NCBI GenBank assembly: GCA_964019055.1
Contig: OZ025213.1
Coordinates: forward strand, 10,288,583-10,352,582
Source: Anthopleura xanthogrammica
Taxonomy: Eukaryota > Cnidaria > Anthozoa > Actiniaria > Actiniidae
DNA length: 64,000 bases
Direction of reading: 5' to 3'
A program made the translations under genes and the position numbers. This document shows positions 38,747 to 52,400 of this stretch, in pieces; the stretch's first letter is position 1; each line of letters opens with the position of its first letter. The notes beneath the pieces are model-generated. The model was not told the DNA's origin. It did not search any database and saw nothing but the letters and a program-made list of their open reading frames with translations.

Positions 38747-39360
38747 CATTCATGATTGTGATTTTCTAAAGAGACTTTTAAAACATGAATTGTGTCTTTT
38801 TATGATTTGCCACTTCCACAAAAGAAGTTTAAATACAATGATACGTATACTGAACATCGTCTGCTTCTTCTAGATTGGGCTTTTTCATTATCGCGATATA
38901 TCGATAGCTATTTTATTTTTATTTTCATTTTTTGCTTTTTTTTTTATTTTTTTATTTATTTTTTTTATTTATTTATTTATTTTATTTTATTTATTTTTTT
39001 CTATTTTTGTTTTTGCTTGCTTTGCTTTGTATTTGTTTTGTTTTTGCCTGGAAGTACAAAATCCTCGCAAAGTTTCTTCAGAGATAAAATCCTCATACTA
39101 TTAGTCTCTTGAGAGTATCTTTGTAGGAAAATATCAAGCGCTTTTCGTGAGTACTAGTAGATGATTTTCATCCTGGGCACAGAATCGTCGCAGTTAAACA
39201 AATTTGCATGGACTAAACTAAACTGAAACTGCTCTAATTGAATTCCCGACTCGACGTCAAAGTTTCACCGATCTTTTTAACAGATAGTGTCATCTAGTGT
39301 CATATCTTTTCCGAGTATTCGCATTTATTTTAATTCCCATGAAAAGCTTTAGTAGCGCCT

Positions 39361-39361
39361 T

Positions 39362-39405
<44 letters not shown>

Positions 39406-39450
39406 TTTCTCTTTTTTTTCTCTCTTTCTTTCTTTCTTTGTTTGTTTGTT
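39361..39450. repeat. (TTTC)n / T-rich microsatellite
   Basis: About 12 TTTC units, then an irregular T-rich continuation with TTTG units. Confidence 0.85.
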
Positions 39451-40433
39451 TGTTTCTTTCTTATTTTTTATTCCCCCTTTTTCCATTAATTTTCCCTCTA
39501 TTTTCCTTTATATATATTTTTTATTAGTAACTTCCTCTCTGCGGTCGACAAACATAACCTTAATTATCCTATATCATTCTTCCACCAACTTGAAAGAACA
39601 ACCTAGTCTCATAAATAGAAATTAAAATCCATCAAATCATCAATTATAAAACGAATCTGAAGTTTCAATTTATAATCTGACAAGGAGGAGGAGCCATAAA
39701 AAATTCGGTAGGCAATTAAGAGACAGGTCGTTTTTCTAAATAAATATCTCGAGAAAAACCCGACATTCTACATAAACATTTACGATGAATAAGAAATTGA
39801 TCGTCTTATCCATGTAGGGGATTAAATCCTTCTCGTTTGCCAAAATGAAAATTCGAATTGCTTTTTCAAAGACGTGATTGAAGACTTAATCAACTTATAT
39901 TTATCAGCTACCTGGTTGTCACTAGGAAGTAATTCAGCTTTCATTGTATTGTACTAGTCGAGTACGCACATTAATCACTATCAACAAGAAATTCTAATGA
40001 TTTAAATTATAGTCAGAAAAACTGAATCGGTGTTCAAAATTACCTCGTTTCAAATTTGGTGGACTTTGTGAAATAATCTTCAGAAGTAGTTAAGTGGTAA
40101 TTGGCTTCATGGAAAAAGGATGCAATTACTAAGTGGTTCAAAACACGCTATCAAAGGGAATCAAAACAGAACAAGAGGATCTCCAGTTTTGAAGAGAGGT
40201 TTAGAGAGATTTGCCGTAAGTATATATGTATATGTTCCATGACTTCTTCAAAATTGTTTTTCTAATTTTCAAAATGAGAGCAACTTTTTACAGCATCATG
40301 GGATTGAATTTTTCAGTCCATGTATCAATTGAAAAATATATCCTCTAGATTATTAGATAGATTAAAGATCAATATCAAGATAAAGTTATATAATGCATAC
40401 TTAACTTGGAAGATATAAGAAAAACTGAACAAA

Positions 40434-40814
40434 AGGCCCTTTCACGGTTTTCGGCGGCCATTTTGAATTTAGGCAAACCCAGCAAAATATATATAAAGAA
40501 ATCACTTCGAATTCCTGTAACTCCGCTCAATTTTGTCGGATTTTCAAAATTTAAACTGTTTTGAAAACTTATTTTCGTTGTTATTTATGACCTTTAATAT
40601 GGATATTTTGTTTACAAAATAAAACGATCGGCCACATGAGTTATGGAAATTATAAAAAAAAAGATGGACTCCAGCCGAAATAGTAGTTAAAATACTTACA
40701 TTGGTCTTATTTTCACTCCGACAGCTGCTGGTTATTGAATTTAAATTTTGAAAACCCGACAAAATCGACAAAAGTCAAAAACTTGAAAGGGAAGCCGAAA
40801 ACTTGAAAGGGCCT
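40434..40814. repeat. MITE-like element with terminal inverted repeats
   Basis: The left end AGGCCCTTTCACGGTTTTCGGC pairs with the right end GCCGAAAACTTGAAAGGGCCT. Inner arms pair too (TTTGTCGGATTTTCAAAATTTAAA with TTTAAATTTTGAAAACCCGACAAA). About 380 bp, non-coding. Confidence 0.7.
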
Positions 40815-43800
40815 ATAAAGGATCCAGGTAATCTCCCTTCTCTCAGGCCGAAGAAATAATTAGCCAATCAACGAACATTTTGTTCGTAGCTCAATGTTTC
40901 CTAGTTCCAGGTTTTCGGCTCGATTTATAACCGCTTTTGCTCGAAAACAATGAAAATAAAACTCATCCGTGCAAAGATTCACCAAAAAAACGTTTAGAAA
41001 AAGCATATTTCGTCGTTGTTGGTGGAAAATATTTTATTTTGACAAGAGATAATAGAAAACACTTGGAAATTCGCTGTTCGCTGTGACAAACAATGCATTG
41101 CGCGACTAGATTCCAGGTCACCTGGATAGATATATAGAAAATAAGGTTCACTTTTTCCACACTCAAAAGAAGACTGAAAAAAGTAAATTAAATATATATT
41201 ACAAGAATAATATGAAATGTTGAGGACTAAAGAGAAAAACCCTATGCGTTAAACAAAGCTCTTGCAACCTTGTAACATGATAGAGATTAATATAATTAGA
41301 TATAAAATATATATGCTTAAAGAGTCATGACAAAAGACAATATTTGTTGCAAGATATTGATGTAGTATTTACATCTAGAAATTGCAAGAATGTTGTCATA
41401 TAAAAATTAAAAATAACAAAAAAATAGACATTAGATTTTTTTGTAATTTGATTCTAAAGCCACCTAGATTGATGAGAATATAACTGTTTTAATAGATACT
41501 AACAAGACAAACGAAAAAAATATGTGGATGGGCCCCAGCTATTTAGAAATAGCTAATCGAGCCTTTTCAGCTTTCTAACGAAAAATCGTAGGCTCTGGGC
41601 AACCCTAAAATTATATCGAATTTCATTGGCTGTTGAGAATAACATAGCAACGAACTCTGATTGGTTAATAGGATAAACAAACATACCAACAGAAACCAAG
41701 CAAGCCAAATCAAATAGAATGGTTATATATCTTCGAATCTTGAATCAAATTATATTTCCAGTTGTCGAACATATAAACTTTTGTATAAACTTTAATATTT
41801 TTTACACAGTATCTTTTTTAAAGAGTACTACAAGGATATATTACGAGACAATTTTTTTTTACTTTCACAGGACAGTAAATAATTGAAATAATTTATCATC
41901 AATTTTAGCTAGTGGGACATAGGAACGCTAACTTCAATGAACCATGAATTAATACTGTAAATTTTGATTGCCTAAATTTCATATCCTATAGTTAATTAGC
42001 TGGTTAAGTATTTGTTAAATATTTCCACAGTTGTATCCAAGAAGGATGATATTATCTTTAATCTTTAGTGGTCAATGATGCCCTTCCCTTTCAAAATCCT
42101 CGAGATGTGCCTCTGTGTTCGTGTGCAAGCAGTTTGATTGGTTCTCAGCGGATGTCTCCAATGTCTTAAAAATCGTATTTTCACAGAAAAGAGCTTTTAT
42201 CTCGACTTAGGCATCAAGTACCAATTCGTGTTTTATTGAGCCAAAAATTATACCTCAAATAGCTTCCTTGATTGTCATGATTAAAAGCCGCTGGAAGAAG
42301 CCGAAGTTCTTCTGGAGCTAACCAAAACAAACTCAGGTATTGTGGAAAAATCAAACCAACCAATTTCTTAGGTTTCCAAACAGAAAATCTGCACGAAGAG
42401 AGCTTAACATAGGTTCGCCTATATACATATAGGGTAAAAAGCGCGCCAAATTTCGAGCATTCGCAGTCCAGTTTTCGCGCCAATCACAATTTCAGAAGTA
42501 AAACAGCAGAAGAATAAACAAGACGTTCAGTCTGGAAAATAAACTTAAACTGAAGAGCTTCTTAATCGCAGGGAATTCATTTCAGGATCTAATGATTTAA
42601 TCCGGAGATGCAGCTGCCTCACGGTGTTATCAACAAGAACGATTTTTTTTTTTTTTAAAAGAAAAAAGAGTGTTTTGACCATTTTAAGGAAAATATTGTA
42701 AACAACACCTGTCTGATCTGGAAATGGAAAACTTCAAAGACTTTACTCAGGATATACACTCGCGAACAATAAGAGCTTCTGAATGACTGATTTCTTTTCT
42801 AACAGTCTTATAGATTTAAATAGCTACCTAAATGATCTCAAGACGCAATCATATATATTGGTTGTTTGCGCCTGTGGAACTACTGAAATTTTCAATTGCA
42901 ATAATAAACTTCAGCTTTAATGCATTCAATGAAAGGATTTCTCTCATATTCCTCTCTTCCGCACCTAACCTTTTTGTGTACTTAATGGCCTTAGTTTTTT
43001 TGTGTATTTGGTGCTTTTGTAGAGACCGATCTTTGGTGACGTCAAAGATTATATTTTGCTTCATTAGCATATGGATTTCACTTTTTAGCCAAATTTACAC
43101 CAAAACTGTTCTGAATATCGAAAGAGCATGATAAAATTAGCTTATTTTTTATAATTTTTGCTTGACACATGAAATAGATTTTGCGTGAAGCGGGTTTAAA
43201 AATCTCTAAATTTTACAGAGAATGCATGAGCTCATTAGCGTTTTTGCCACCCAGCAACTTTGGAAGCTGATATCTCGGAAAGTATTGCATGTAATGAGCT
43301 GAAAAAATCGTAGATTAATTATATCAATGAGATCTTTTACGTTTTGGGTTCAGTTTGCATTTTTCTTGAATATAAACCTTATGCTAATGAGCAAAATATT
43401 GTAAAGAAAGATTCGCCTATAGGGCTTTTAAGTCTGACGTCAATCGAATGGAAAAACGACTTCCGGGTCCAAAACGAAAAGCAATTGTAGGGAGAGTTTT
43501 CTTAATTTTTCTTTGTGACTGGATTTTTTGTCCAAAGTTCTAGTTTCATGTGGAGGTTAAATCATTGAGTATGTTTTTCGCTTTATTCTTACTAACAGTA
43601 TTTTTGAGTAGTTGGACCCGGAAATACGTCACAACTTAACTGCTCTATTGTATATCGTTTTATTGACATTGAAGTCCAATTAAAGCAGTCATAATAGAAA
43701 AGAAAAGAAAAGAAACGAAAACTACAATGCTTTGAACGTTATAGGCCTAAAAGTATCGGCCTCAGTTCAGCTCGGAGATTTTAACGCCTAAATATATTGA

Positions 43801-43894
43801 TGGAAATCGTTGGGGTTATGGATATAAAAAAAGTGTTTTGCCTTGCTGCCGCCAGTAACAGCAAGGATTCATTGACGAGCAGCACTGATAGCAA

Positions 43895-44130
43895 GAATTC
43901 ACAATGTAAGTGCCCACTGCTGATGCGTTGTTGCCTCGATCTCTCACCGCTGTGATCGTGGGTTTTATCCTCAGACCCGTCATCATATGTGAGTAGATTT
44001 GCTCTCCTATTTTCTCTCACGAGTTTCGATTAAGATTTTTTCCGGGTTCTCCGGTTTTCTCCCTCCGCGCGCAAAAAATCAACTTCTAAATTTCAATTCG
44101 ATCTGAATGAGGACCACAAGTGTGGTACCC
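43895..44130 (+). repeat. SINE-like dispersed repeat, copy 1
   Basis: Contains CTCACCGCTGTGATCGTGGG and a B-box-like GGGTTTTATCC, then TTCTCCCTCCGCGCGCAAAA and AATCAACTTCTAAATTTCAA. The same order recurs, reversed, at 52060-52290 and in part at 53575-53642, so it is a dispersed family. Confidence 0.65.
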
Positions 44131-46442
44131 ATTTGCTGAGTAAATATTTAAGTATATTCCGCATAGAGCGGAAAAGACGCTTCACTGGAGCATAACAGCT
44201 ATTTTCATTTCTTGAGTTTTTCCTTTATTCATATATTGAGTATGAGAGTAAACAAAAAAGTTAGAATAACTGAGATACTTGGAAATTATTCATTTAAATA
44301 GTTTTATGAACATTTATTTCAAAAAAAAATTCTGAATTTTACCAGCCGGATTATTTCTCATGAGCTAAGAAAAGTTTTATTGGAGTATGCGGATTTAATC
44401 CTTTATTATAAGTTTGGTTTCTGTGTAAATATTATATGCTAATCAACACTTTAACCGACTGCCAGGACTTCAATAAGACACTTGAATAACACACTTGGCG
44501 ATCGAGAACTAAGTTCTTCAACCAATACTAAAAAGAAAATGTCACTAATTTGAATATAGCTTATTCACTTGTTTTCAATAACCAAAAGTCTCGACGAGTG
44601 GAGAAAAGAGTTGAATAATGAGGACTCGTTTTTGTTTGGTAAAAATTGCATTAGGCGGGCTTGTTTTTGATCTGCCAAATTTTTTTAACAAATCATAACA
44701 AATCTCAAGTCATGGAAAAAAGATATAGTACTGTACATTCTAGAAACGTGAGTGATGAACCGATTAGCTAGCCTACCTGCTCAAATCACGAATATTGCAA
44801 GCGGGTAAACACTTCATGTATTATGTATTATGTATCATTGTAATAATAGCATTCGTTATATTATATATGGTAATCACTTTTCTGTTCCATACATAGAGTA
44901 TATTTCATGCTCCTTTTCATCATGATCGCGCATGCGTGCTCATCCAAAATCTGGCGGGCTTCCAAAACAAGGTTTGAGGGTTTTTCAAACATCAGTGTGA
45001 CTTTGCAAGCTATTAACGTGTCTCTCTGTCTTTTTTTTGGTCCGCTGAATATGTCAGTATATGAGTTAATGGAAACGCGCAACAATCTTCACACAGCTAA
45101 CTCTGGACTAAAGGACCTAACAAAACACAAAAACGGTAATTAATGCTTTTTAGGTGAGAACTGAGATCATTTTTCATCACTTCACGAATTTTGTTTCTTT
45201 TATTCTTTATTTCGTTCCGTTTTTTTCTCGGTGCTTTTTGGTTCTTCTCTTTTTCCTTTGCACCTGTTCTTTACTCAGGATAACATTTTATTGTTTTTAA
45301 AAACTTTTACCTCCAAATACAATTCCTCTATGTATTCCTCTTGATTGCTGGATTCTCAGTTTTTTGTGCTTCTTGTCAAGGAATCGGAGTTTTAGTCTAG
45401 TATTTTTTTGGTCAGTTTTACCGTTAATTCATTCATCTCCTTTGAATCTGTTTCTTTTCGCAGGATTTTCTTTTTCAAAAAAAAATTACCCTCAAATACA
45501 ATTTCACGTATTCCTTGAGCTTAATTTTGCGCCTTCGGTCTTTCTCCCACGCAATCGCCGATTAACTAAGACTTTTTGCCCAAACAAAAACATGTTATTT
45601 ATGTGAATATTCGGCAAAGAAAAACAAAATAGATCTACTGAGTAGTGCAATCTTTTATATGTAGCAACCTCTGAAGTAAAATCACACTTACTCCAATGGC
45701 ATGGGTCATTTTTGTTGATGGTGGTTTGCGTGTGGGAGGGGGGAGGAGATGTGTTTTATTTAAATGAATTGAAATGAAAAAGCCCGGTGTTCTTGAAATT
45801 GTGTCAGCTCAGAATAATACAGGCTAGTTTTTCTTCTTGCCACGGATTTGGGGTACAACTATTTTTAGTTTTTATCATTAACCAGCATGTTCTCTTGCAT
45901 AGTCAGTTTATTCCCTACGGAACCGAAGGAAAACTCCACTTTTTAAATGCAGAACCAAACGTTTTCAAAACAGTTACATCCCATATGCTGTTAAAAAGTG
46001 GGATGCTTCTCCATGACTTCTGATATTAGAGTTTAAATAATGTACATAATATTCACTTTTTTATATTCAGTTGTTGTATACACCTGCTTGCGGGAGCGTT
46101 GTCTTGCAGCATTTGGGCATTTGTGGTTTCGGGATTGGGGGTGAATCGGAAGTACAAAGGAAAGTTCTGCTTCATGATATTCTTTTGTGCTCTTGATTTA
46201 TTCCTAATCCACTGGGCTGCGGGTGTTCGGGTGTTGTGTGGCAACGTTCTTGCAAGTAGGTGTACGTAAATTATTAGCCTTTTTATTGTTGTATCTATTT
46301 AAATCTTATTCTTGTAATCTTGAGTTTTTCAAATTTATTTGCCATTCAAGAATAAATAAAGCTTTATTATTTATATTATTTATTTGCATGTTTTCAGTTA
46401 CTAGAGGAAAGACTTCGAGGAAGCCCTCGCAACATCTTCAGT

Positions 46443-49400
46443 ATGTCAGCAATGTTAATATGTTTTTTTGTCTCCCTATCACTGATAACAACACCGGTAC
46501 TTGGCGATGGTGATAAAACCAAGAAAGGTAAGAGTTACATATCCGTCATTTAGATAAAATCTATATTAAAAAAGAAAGAAAGAAATAGACCTCTCATGAT
46601 GTGAACCAACTGATACACACAGTGTCAGTCTACATGACTTTACGCTCTCCAAATTCAAGTCTTGAGTAGTGCTAGATTACACGTAGTAGTTACGGTGCTA
46701 AGAGAGAAAGCAAAGTGGGCTGTAATTCTCGGTTCCAAGGCTACTATGGCAACGATGTTGGAATCGTTGCTGTCCAATTAAAAGCAAGATATTAATTAAA
46801 GGAATCGCCGCCGGCTTCTCTCAACCAATGATATCACCCCAAAATATCTAGTTCACTTATGTTTTTTCGACACGCGTGAAAAACGTCTGCGCATGCTCTA
46901 AGTCCGTATGCAAATTAGTCGAAAGTGTCTTCGTGCTATTGTAAAAATATGCAAATTTGACTTTCACACATGCCTGAAAAACAGTCTTTACAAAATGCCA
47001 AAACTTAAGATTAACACATTATCTTGGTCTCACAAAAGTATACCCACGAATTTTTTTGTATACTCGGAGAAAACAAGCATCTATTTTCTCACAAAAACTC
47101 TATAAATTCTTGGAAAGCGTGCTGAAAGTCACGCATGCACGAACGCTTTTCTCTAGTGTCTGTTTTTTTTTCCAGGTAAATGGAGTCCTTGGACGCCATG
47201 TTCTAAAAGTTGTGGAATGGGAACGACGCAGAAACATTTTATTTGTAAAGACAGCAATTGTAAAAATGCCGGTAAACGTCAAAAAGAAACTAAAACCAAG
47301 GCTTGCATGATAAGACCCTGTCAAGGTTAGACTTCTTTAATAAATAATAACATTAATTGGGGGTTAGAGAATTATGTGAGTGTTTTGTTATTTACAAATA
47401 CAAAATTTACAGACCGTACGATGAATGAGAAATTTACCATACTGTAAAAGAAGTTATGTAGGCAAGTACGATAAATATTTTTCACGATAGATATTTTTGT
47501 CATACGCCGAATGCAATAATGGCCGCAACTTCATTATCATAATCTTCATATTTAAATTAAGCACTACATTAAAATTATAGATCATAATGATATCAACAAA
47601 ATTAGAAAGTTTGAGGTAGAAATATTAAACTCTTGAGAATTTATGAGAATTTAGAATTGAGAAAAACACTGGAAAAACACCGGAACTAGGCTAGTCAGTC
47701 CTCAGTTGACTAAACACATACAAATCTCTGTATTTTTGATCCCAAATAACTTCACCGAAATTCGGGGGACTATAGCTCCCCCACTTTTTCACTTTTTTCA
47801 TTCTAGTCTCTTATATTTTCCTACTACCCCCCCCCCCCCCTCCCACACACACACACACACACTTTTTAGGGTATCGATATATTTAGATGTCGTCTGCGTT
47901 AAATAACAGAAGCGTTGTTACTTTTTTCCACATTGATATTTAGCACATGCAGTTCTCACTGATCTAACGCACACGACGTATCCAATTATTTGTCTACAGA
48001 AACGTGTCCACCACAGTTTCAAGTGGTCCAGTGGCCAAGGACTAATGTTAGTGAAACAGCTATCATGCCATGCCCAGATGGAGCCCCAGGTACGTTAGCA
48101 TCCTTGTCAGTCCTTAACTTAATTTTTAATTAAGAAAAAATAATATGCAGTACATCAGAGGTATAGCGAGATCTCGATCATAGTGGAGGAGGGCAATCTA
48201 CCAATTCCGAGCTATGTCCACAGGAATCCCGCATGACTTAATAAAATTTTGATGCCGAGCGCGAGATCGAACTTCGGGGGGGGGGGGGGGAATGCCCCAA
48301 CTCGTACCCCCTCGTTACGCCACTGCAATTGCAATATAAAATATAATAGCAATTTTTATGCACATCTTTTCTGAAAATAGGTCCTTTGCACTTAACAGAT
48401 ATATCGCTATGATATATAACGAATCGTTTCAGCTCAAATTTGGCCTTCCCCTCTCCTCCCCCTCAGGTTCACCCGTGCTAAATACATTGATGCTTTTACA
48501 TTCATGATAGGAAATGCTACAAGATACTGTGCATTAAATTCCATTCCTAAAAACAACCAAACAAAGCCTGTTTGGGGAGAAACGGACACCTCAGACTGTC
48601 AATACAACACGAGTGAATACATTAGAACCAAGGTAAAAACAATCTTCTTCAACAAAAATTCGAGATCTGATAGTGACTGCTGTCAAAAGTATCGCAGACA
48701 TGAGAGGCATGAGAGAAAGATAATTTTGGGCAATGTGATTTGGTGTTCCTTCCATTTTGCCTGCAGACTGGTACTGTACCCCTTCGAGGTACAATTGCAC
48801 CAATTCCCAACCCCCTTGAAATTCCCATCCCTATCCCACAATCAACCCATTAAGAAATCATTAGTAAAGGCCAGACACTGAGGGTGGTCACTGCCAGGGT
48901 TTCTTTACGTTCTCGGTGGTTCTTTTACGTCCCTCCGATGCAGGGTTAGGTAGTGTGGAGAGACGGGACCGCCATTTTATTATTACGTGGTCATCCGAGC
49001 CACGTGAAGGTCTAACCATTTGTAGATGTTATTACAAAGACAGCACTTTCTCCTCACTTATTTTAAGACCCTGAGTGTTGGTCCGGCCTCCGGGGCTTGA
49101 ACCAACGACCTACCGCACGAAAGTCCGGTGCTCAACCAACTGAGCCAACCGGGTGGCGATTTTCAATTTGAATTCTTGCCCGCGATACTTTTGACAGCAA
49201 TCATCACATCTCGGGATCAAAGTATTAGTAGGCAACCCAAGTACTTTTTATCACGTTGGGCTCCATGTGGCACAGTCCAACTTCACCCCTAACAATTAGC
49301 AATTTAATTTCAAGGTTGAGAAAATAAAAAGATGCCCGAAGATGAAGAACCTCACTAGTTCCTGCAGGAATAAAACCAAAGTTCTTCTTGATGATCTTCA

Positions 49401-52400
49401 TAAACAATCCAGGAAAGAGATGAAGAGCCAAGACCTCAAAATGGCCGTCTATGCTCTCGATGTCATTGCTTCTATGAGTAAACACAGTAGTCATCAAAAT
49501 TTTATGGACAAGAAAAACAGTGAAAAGTTTGTCAATACAGCGAGCAACTTACTTGAACCAAGAAACTCTAAATCTTGGCTACAATTACGAGAGGTATGAT
49601 TTATTAACTTCGTTTGGTTCAAAGGGCGTGTAAAGAATACACCTTTCCGGCAACATACAGTCAAGCGCTCAGAAGCTCATTACCCGAAGCATACAACACA
49701 CGTATCTACCTTAAGGCGCGATTACACGAATCAATTTTCTCTGCAACTTGTGTTGCAACGGCGTTGCGACACAAGTCGCATGGAGCATTGCGGCGTGTAA
49801 CCTACAGCGCAATTTGGCAAATGTTGCGAGACAAGTTGCAGCAATCGTTGCGAAAAGTAGAATTCGTTTCTACTTTTGGCCACGATTGCATCTCCGTTGC
49901 AGCGTGTAAACCCTCTTGCAACTTGTCTCGCAACGCCGTTGCGAGACAAGTTGCAGAGAAAATTGCTTCGTGTAATCGCGCCTCAGTTAAGAATTATCGT
50001 TTTCCCAGACCGTCTATATTTAGAACGGCTTTCGCGACAAGTAATGCCGCCTTATCCAATCAACGAAGCTCGAGTACGGGCATAACTTCGTGTAGAGGAC
50101 ACAATAGAGGACACAGTGTGCGTAATTATTCAATAAAAACCTATTGTATATTCTTTGTGGGCTTCGTTCTATTGTAAATCTTTTGTTGTGGCACATTATT
50201 TAATTTTACGCAGGAAATATAAATCTAAAAATAGCCAGTCTGAGAAAACGATAACTCGAGATAGGGGTACAAGTTGTACGCTCCAGCTAAAGGGCTCCTG
50301 GTTATTGTTTAACAATTCAATAAAATCTACGTACAAAAATATATCATCTCCTTTGCAGGACAAGAATGCGTATACTGCAGAAACATTGGTGAGGGCTATG
50401 GACAGCATTGGCAGCATCATAGCAAACACATCAACCACAAATACCACTGTTATAGTAGGTAGAAACCTGGCAATGGAAGCAAAGAAGATCGACCCTAACT
50501 CTGAGGTAAACTGGGTTATAATAACTAATCGTGAAATCAGCTTAGTTAGCTTGTATTCATCTTGGTAGCGCGTTTTCAAACCTTGAAAATATTTGTTCTT
50601 CTTTATAGTTTCCTGAAGATGGCGTCAACTTTACCTATAATCAGTCCTCCATTTCACTACCTGCCGAACTCTTCGACACTAGTGAGCAAAGCATAGCAGT
50701 TAACATTATCTATATGACGCTGGGAGACATTTTACAGCTTCCAATGGAGTACACAGATCCCAGTAAAAAGGGGAATGATGCAGTGAATGTTAGCACTGCT
50801 ATAGTATCAAATACCGTTACTCCAAGGAAGGAAATCAAGAAATCTGTCGTCAAAATTGTTTTGAGGAATACAAGAACGTTGTTAAAGGTAACTGGACCGA
50901 ACACTTATCATTGCTCGTGAATGCAATTCCCCTCTGCTGGCTGCTGCTTTGCTTAGTGTAGGATTTTCTTTTTTTGTCATTACCTCGTAAAACATTCTGG
51001 CAATCCACCTTTTCGGCGAGAGGCTTTCACGTAGGTGGTGAATAGTGTTACGGTCACCAAAAAGCTCGGACATTGTTTTTGAATTGACGTACGATTGTAC
51101 AAACTTGTGTACAATTTATCGATTTTTTGTTTATTCTGTTCTCAAAATTTTAGCAAATCTTCTTTAAAAATAAAGTATTTAGATAGTTTCGCTAAAATAT
51201 CGAGAACAGAATAAACAATTCAAATAAATAAATCGTACAAAAGTTAGTACCATAGTACGGCAATGCAACAACAATGTCAGAAGTTTTGGTGACCGTAACA
51301 CTTTTCACCACGTGAAAGCGTATCGCCGAAAAGTTGGATTGTAGTAAAATAACGCCATCATTACCTATACGCATCCCGCGCTCCCAGAGGCTATTAAACT
51401 TACAGTGTTTTTTTTGTCTTGTTAGTTGAACGATTCGTCAACCATCTGTGTATCCTGGAGCCCTGAGAGTAGTCATGGCGCATGGTCAGACTATGGTTGT
51501 CAGCTGGTCCCTGGCGAGTCGGATGCTGAGAAGACAACATGTGCCTGCAGCCATCTTACTTTATTTGCCACGTTCATGGATCCTCATCAGATACCGGTAA
51601 CTATCAACTGTGCTAAGGGTTTGCAAGTCTGTTTATGTCTTTTTAACCATTATCGTTAAGGTTATTCACAGTCATCGTGTTATTTTCTAGCTTTCAAAGG
51701 ATAACAGATTCATCTTAGACTTTATCTCCACTATTGGATGTGGCATCTCTCTCTTCTCCATCGCCACGACCATGGCTGTTATACTCTCGAACTGGAGGAG
51801 GTTCAAGTCGCCAAGAATTGAAGTGTTGCTGAACATCTGCGCGTCCATTGGGATTGTGTGCTTCTTAGTTCTAATTGAGCACCCTGCGAGACAAAATAAG
51901 GTAATATTTCAACTTTGTGTATATATTCCTTGTTTTAGTATCACTATTAAAAACCGGACTACGCCTTGCCGTGACCGTGTCCGTGCCGTGCCATTCGGTG
52001 CCGTGTCCGCGCTGCGCCATAACCGTGACTTTTCACACTCATACGAAATCTGCTCCAATATCCATTAAGTTGCTAACAAACCTGTGGCCTTCATTTCATC
52101 ATCGAATTCGAATTTAGAAGTTGATTTTTGCGGAGGGAGGAAAGCCAGAGAACAGGTAGAAAAACCCTCAAAGCACCACAGGGAAAACCAACAAGCAACT
52201 CTACTCACAGGTGATGGTGGGACTGAGGATTGAACCCATGACTACAGCGGTGAGAGGCGGGCAGGCGATCGGGTGGGCGGGGGACTTACAGCGCACACAC
52301 CCCTTGCTTTACGAAGGAGAAGGAACCACAAGGGGATATAAAAATCATGCGCTTATAACTTGAGAATTTAGGATAGAATTTTACCCCATTAATAGTCTAA

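Noticed and set aside
49080..49163. Functional tRNA gene on the minus strand
   Set aside because: The A and B boxes are present, but the acceptor stem does not pair and the sequence continues into a SINE body.
49614..50177. 187-codon plus-strand open frame
   Set aside because: It runs across the 270-bp inverted-repeat element in an adhesion GPCR intron and shows no protein motif.
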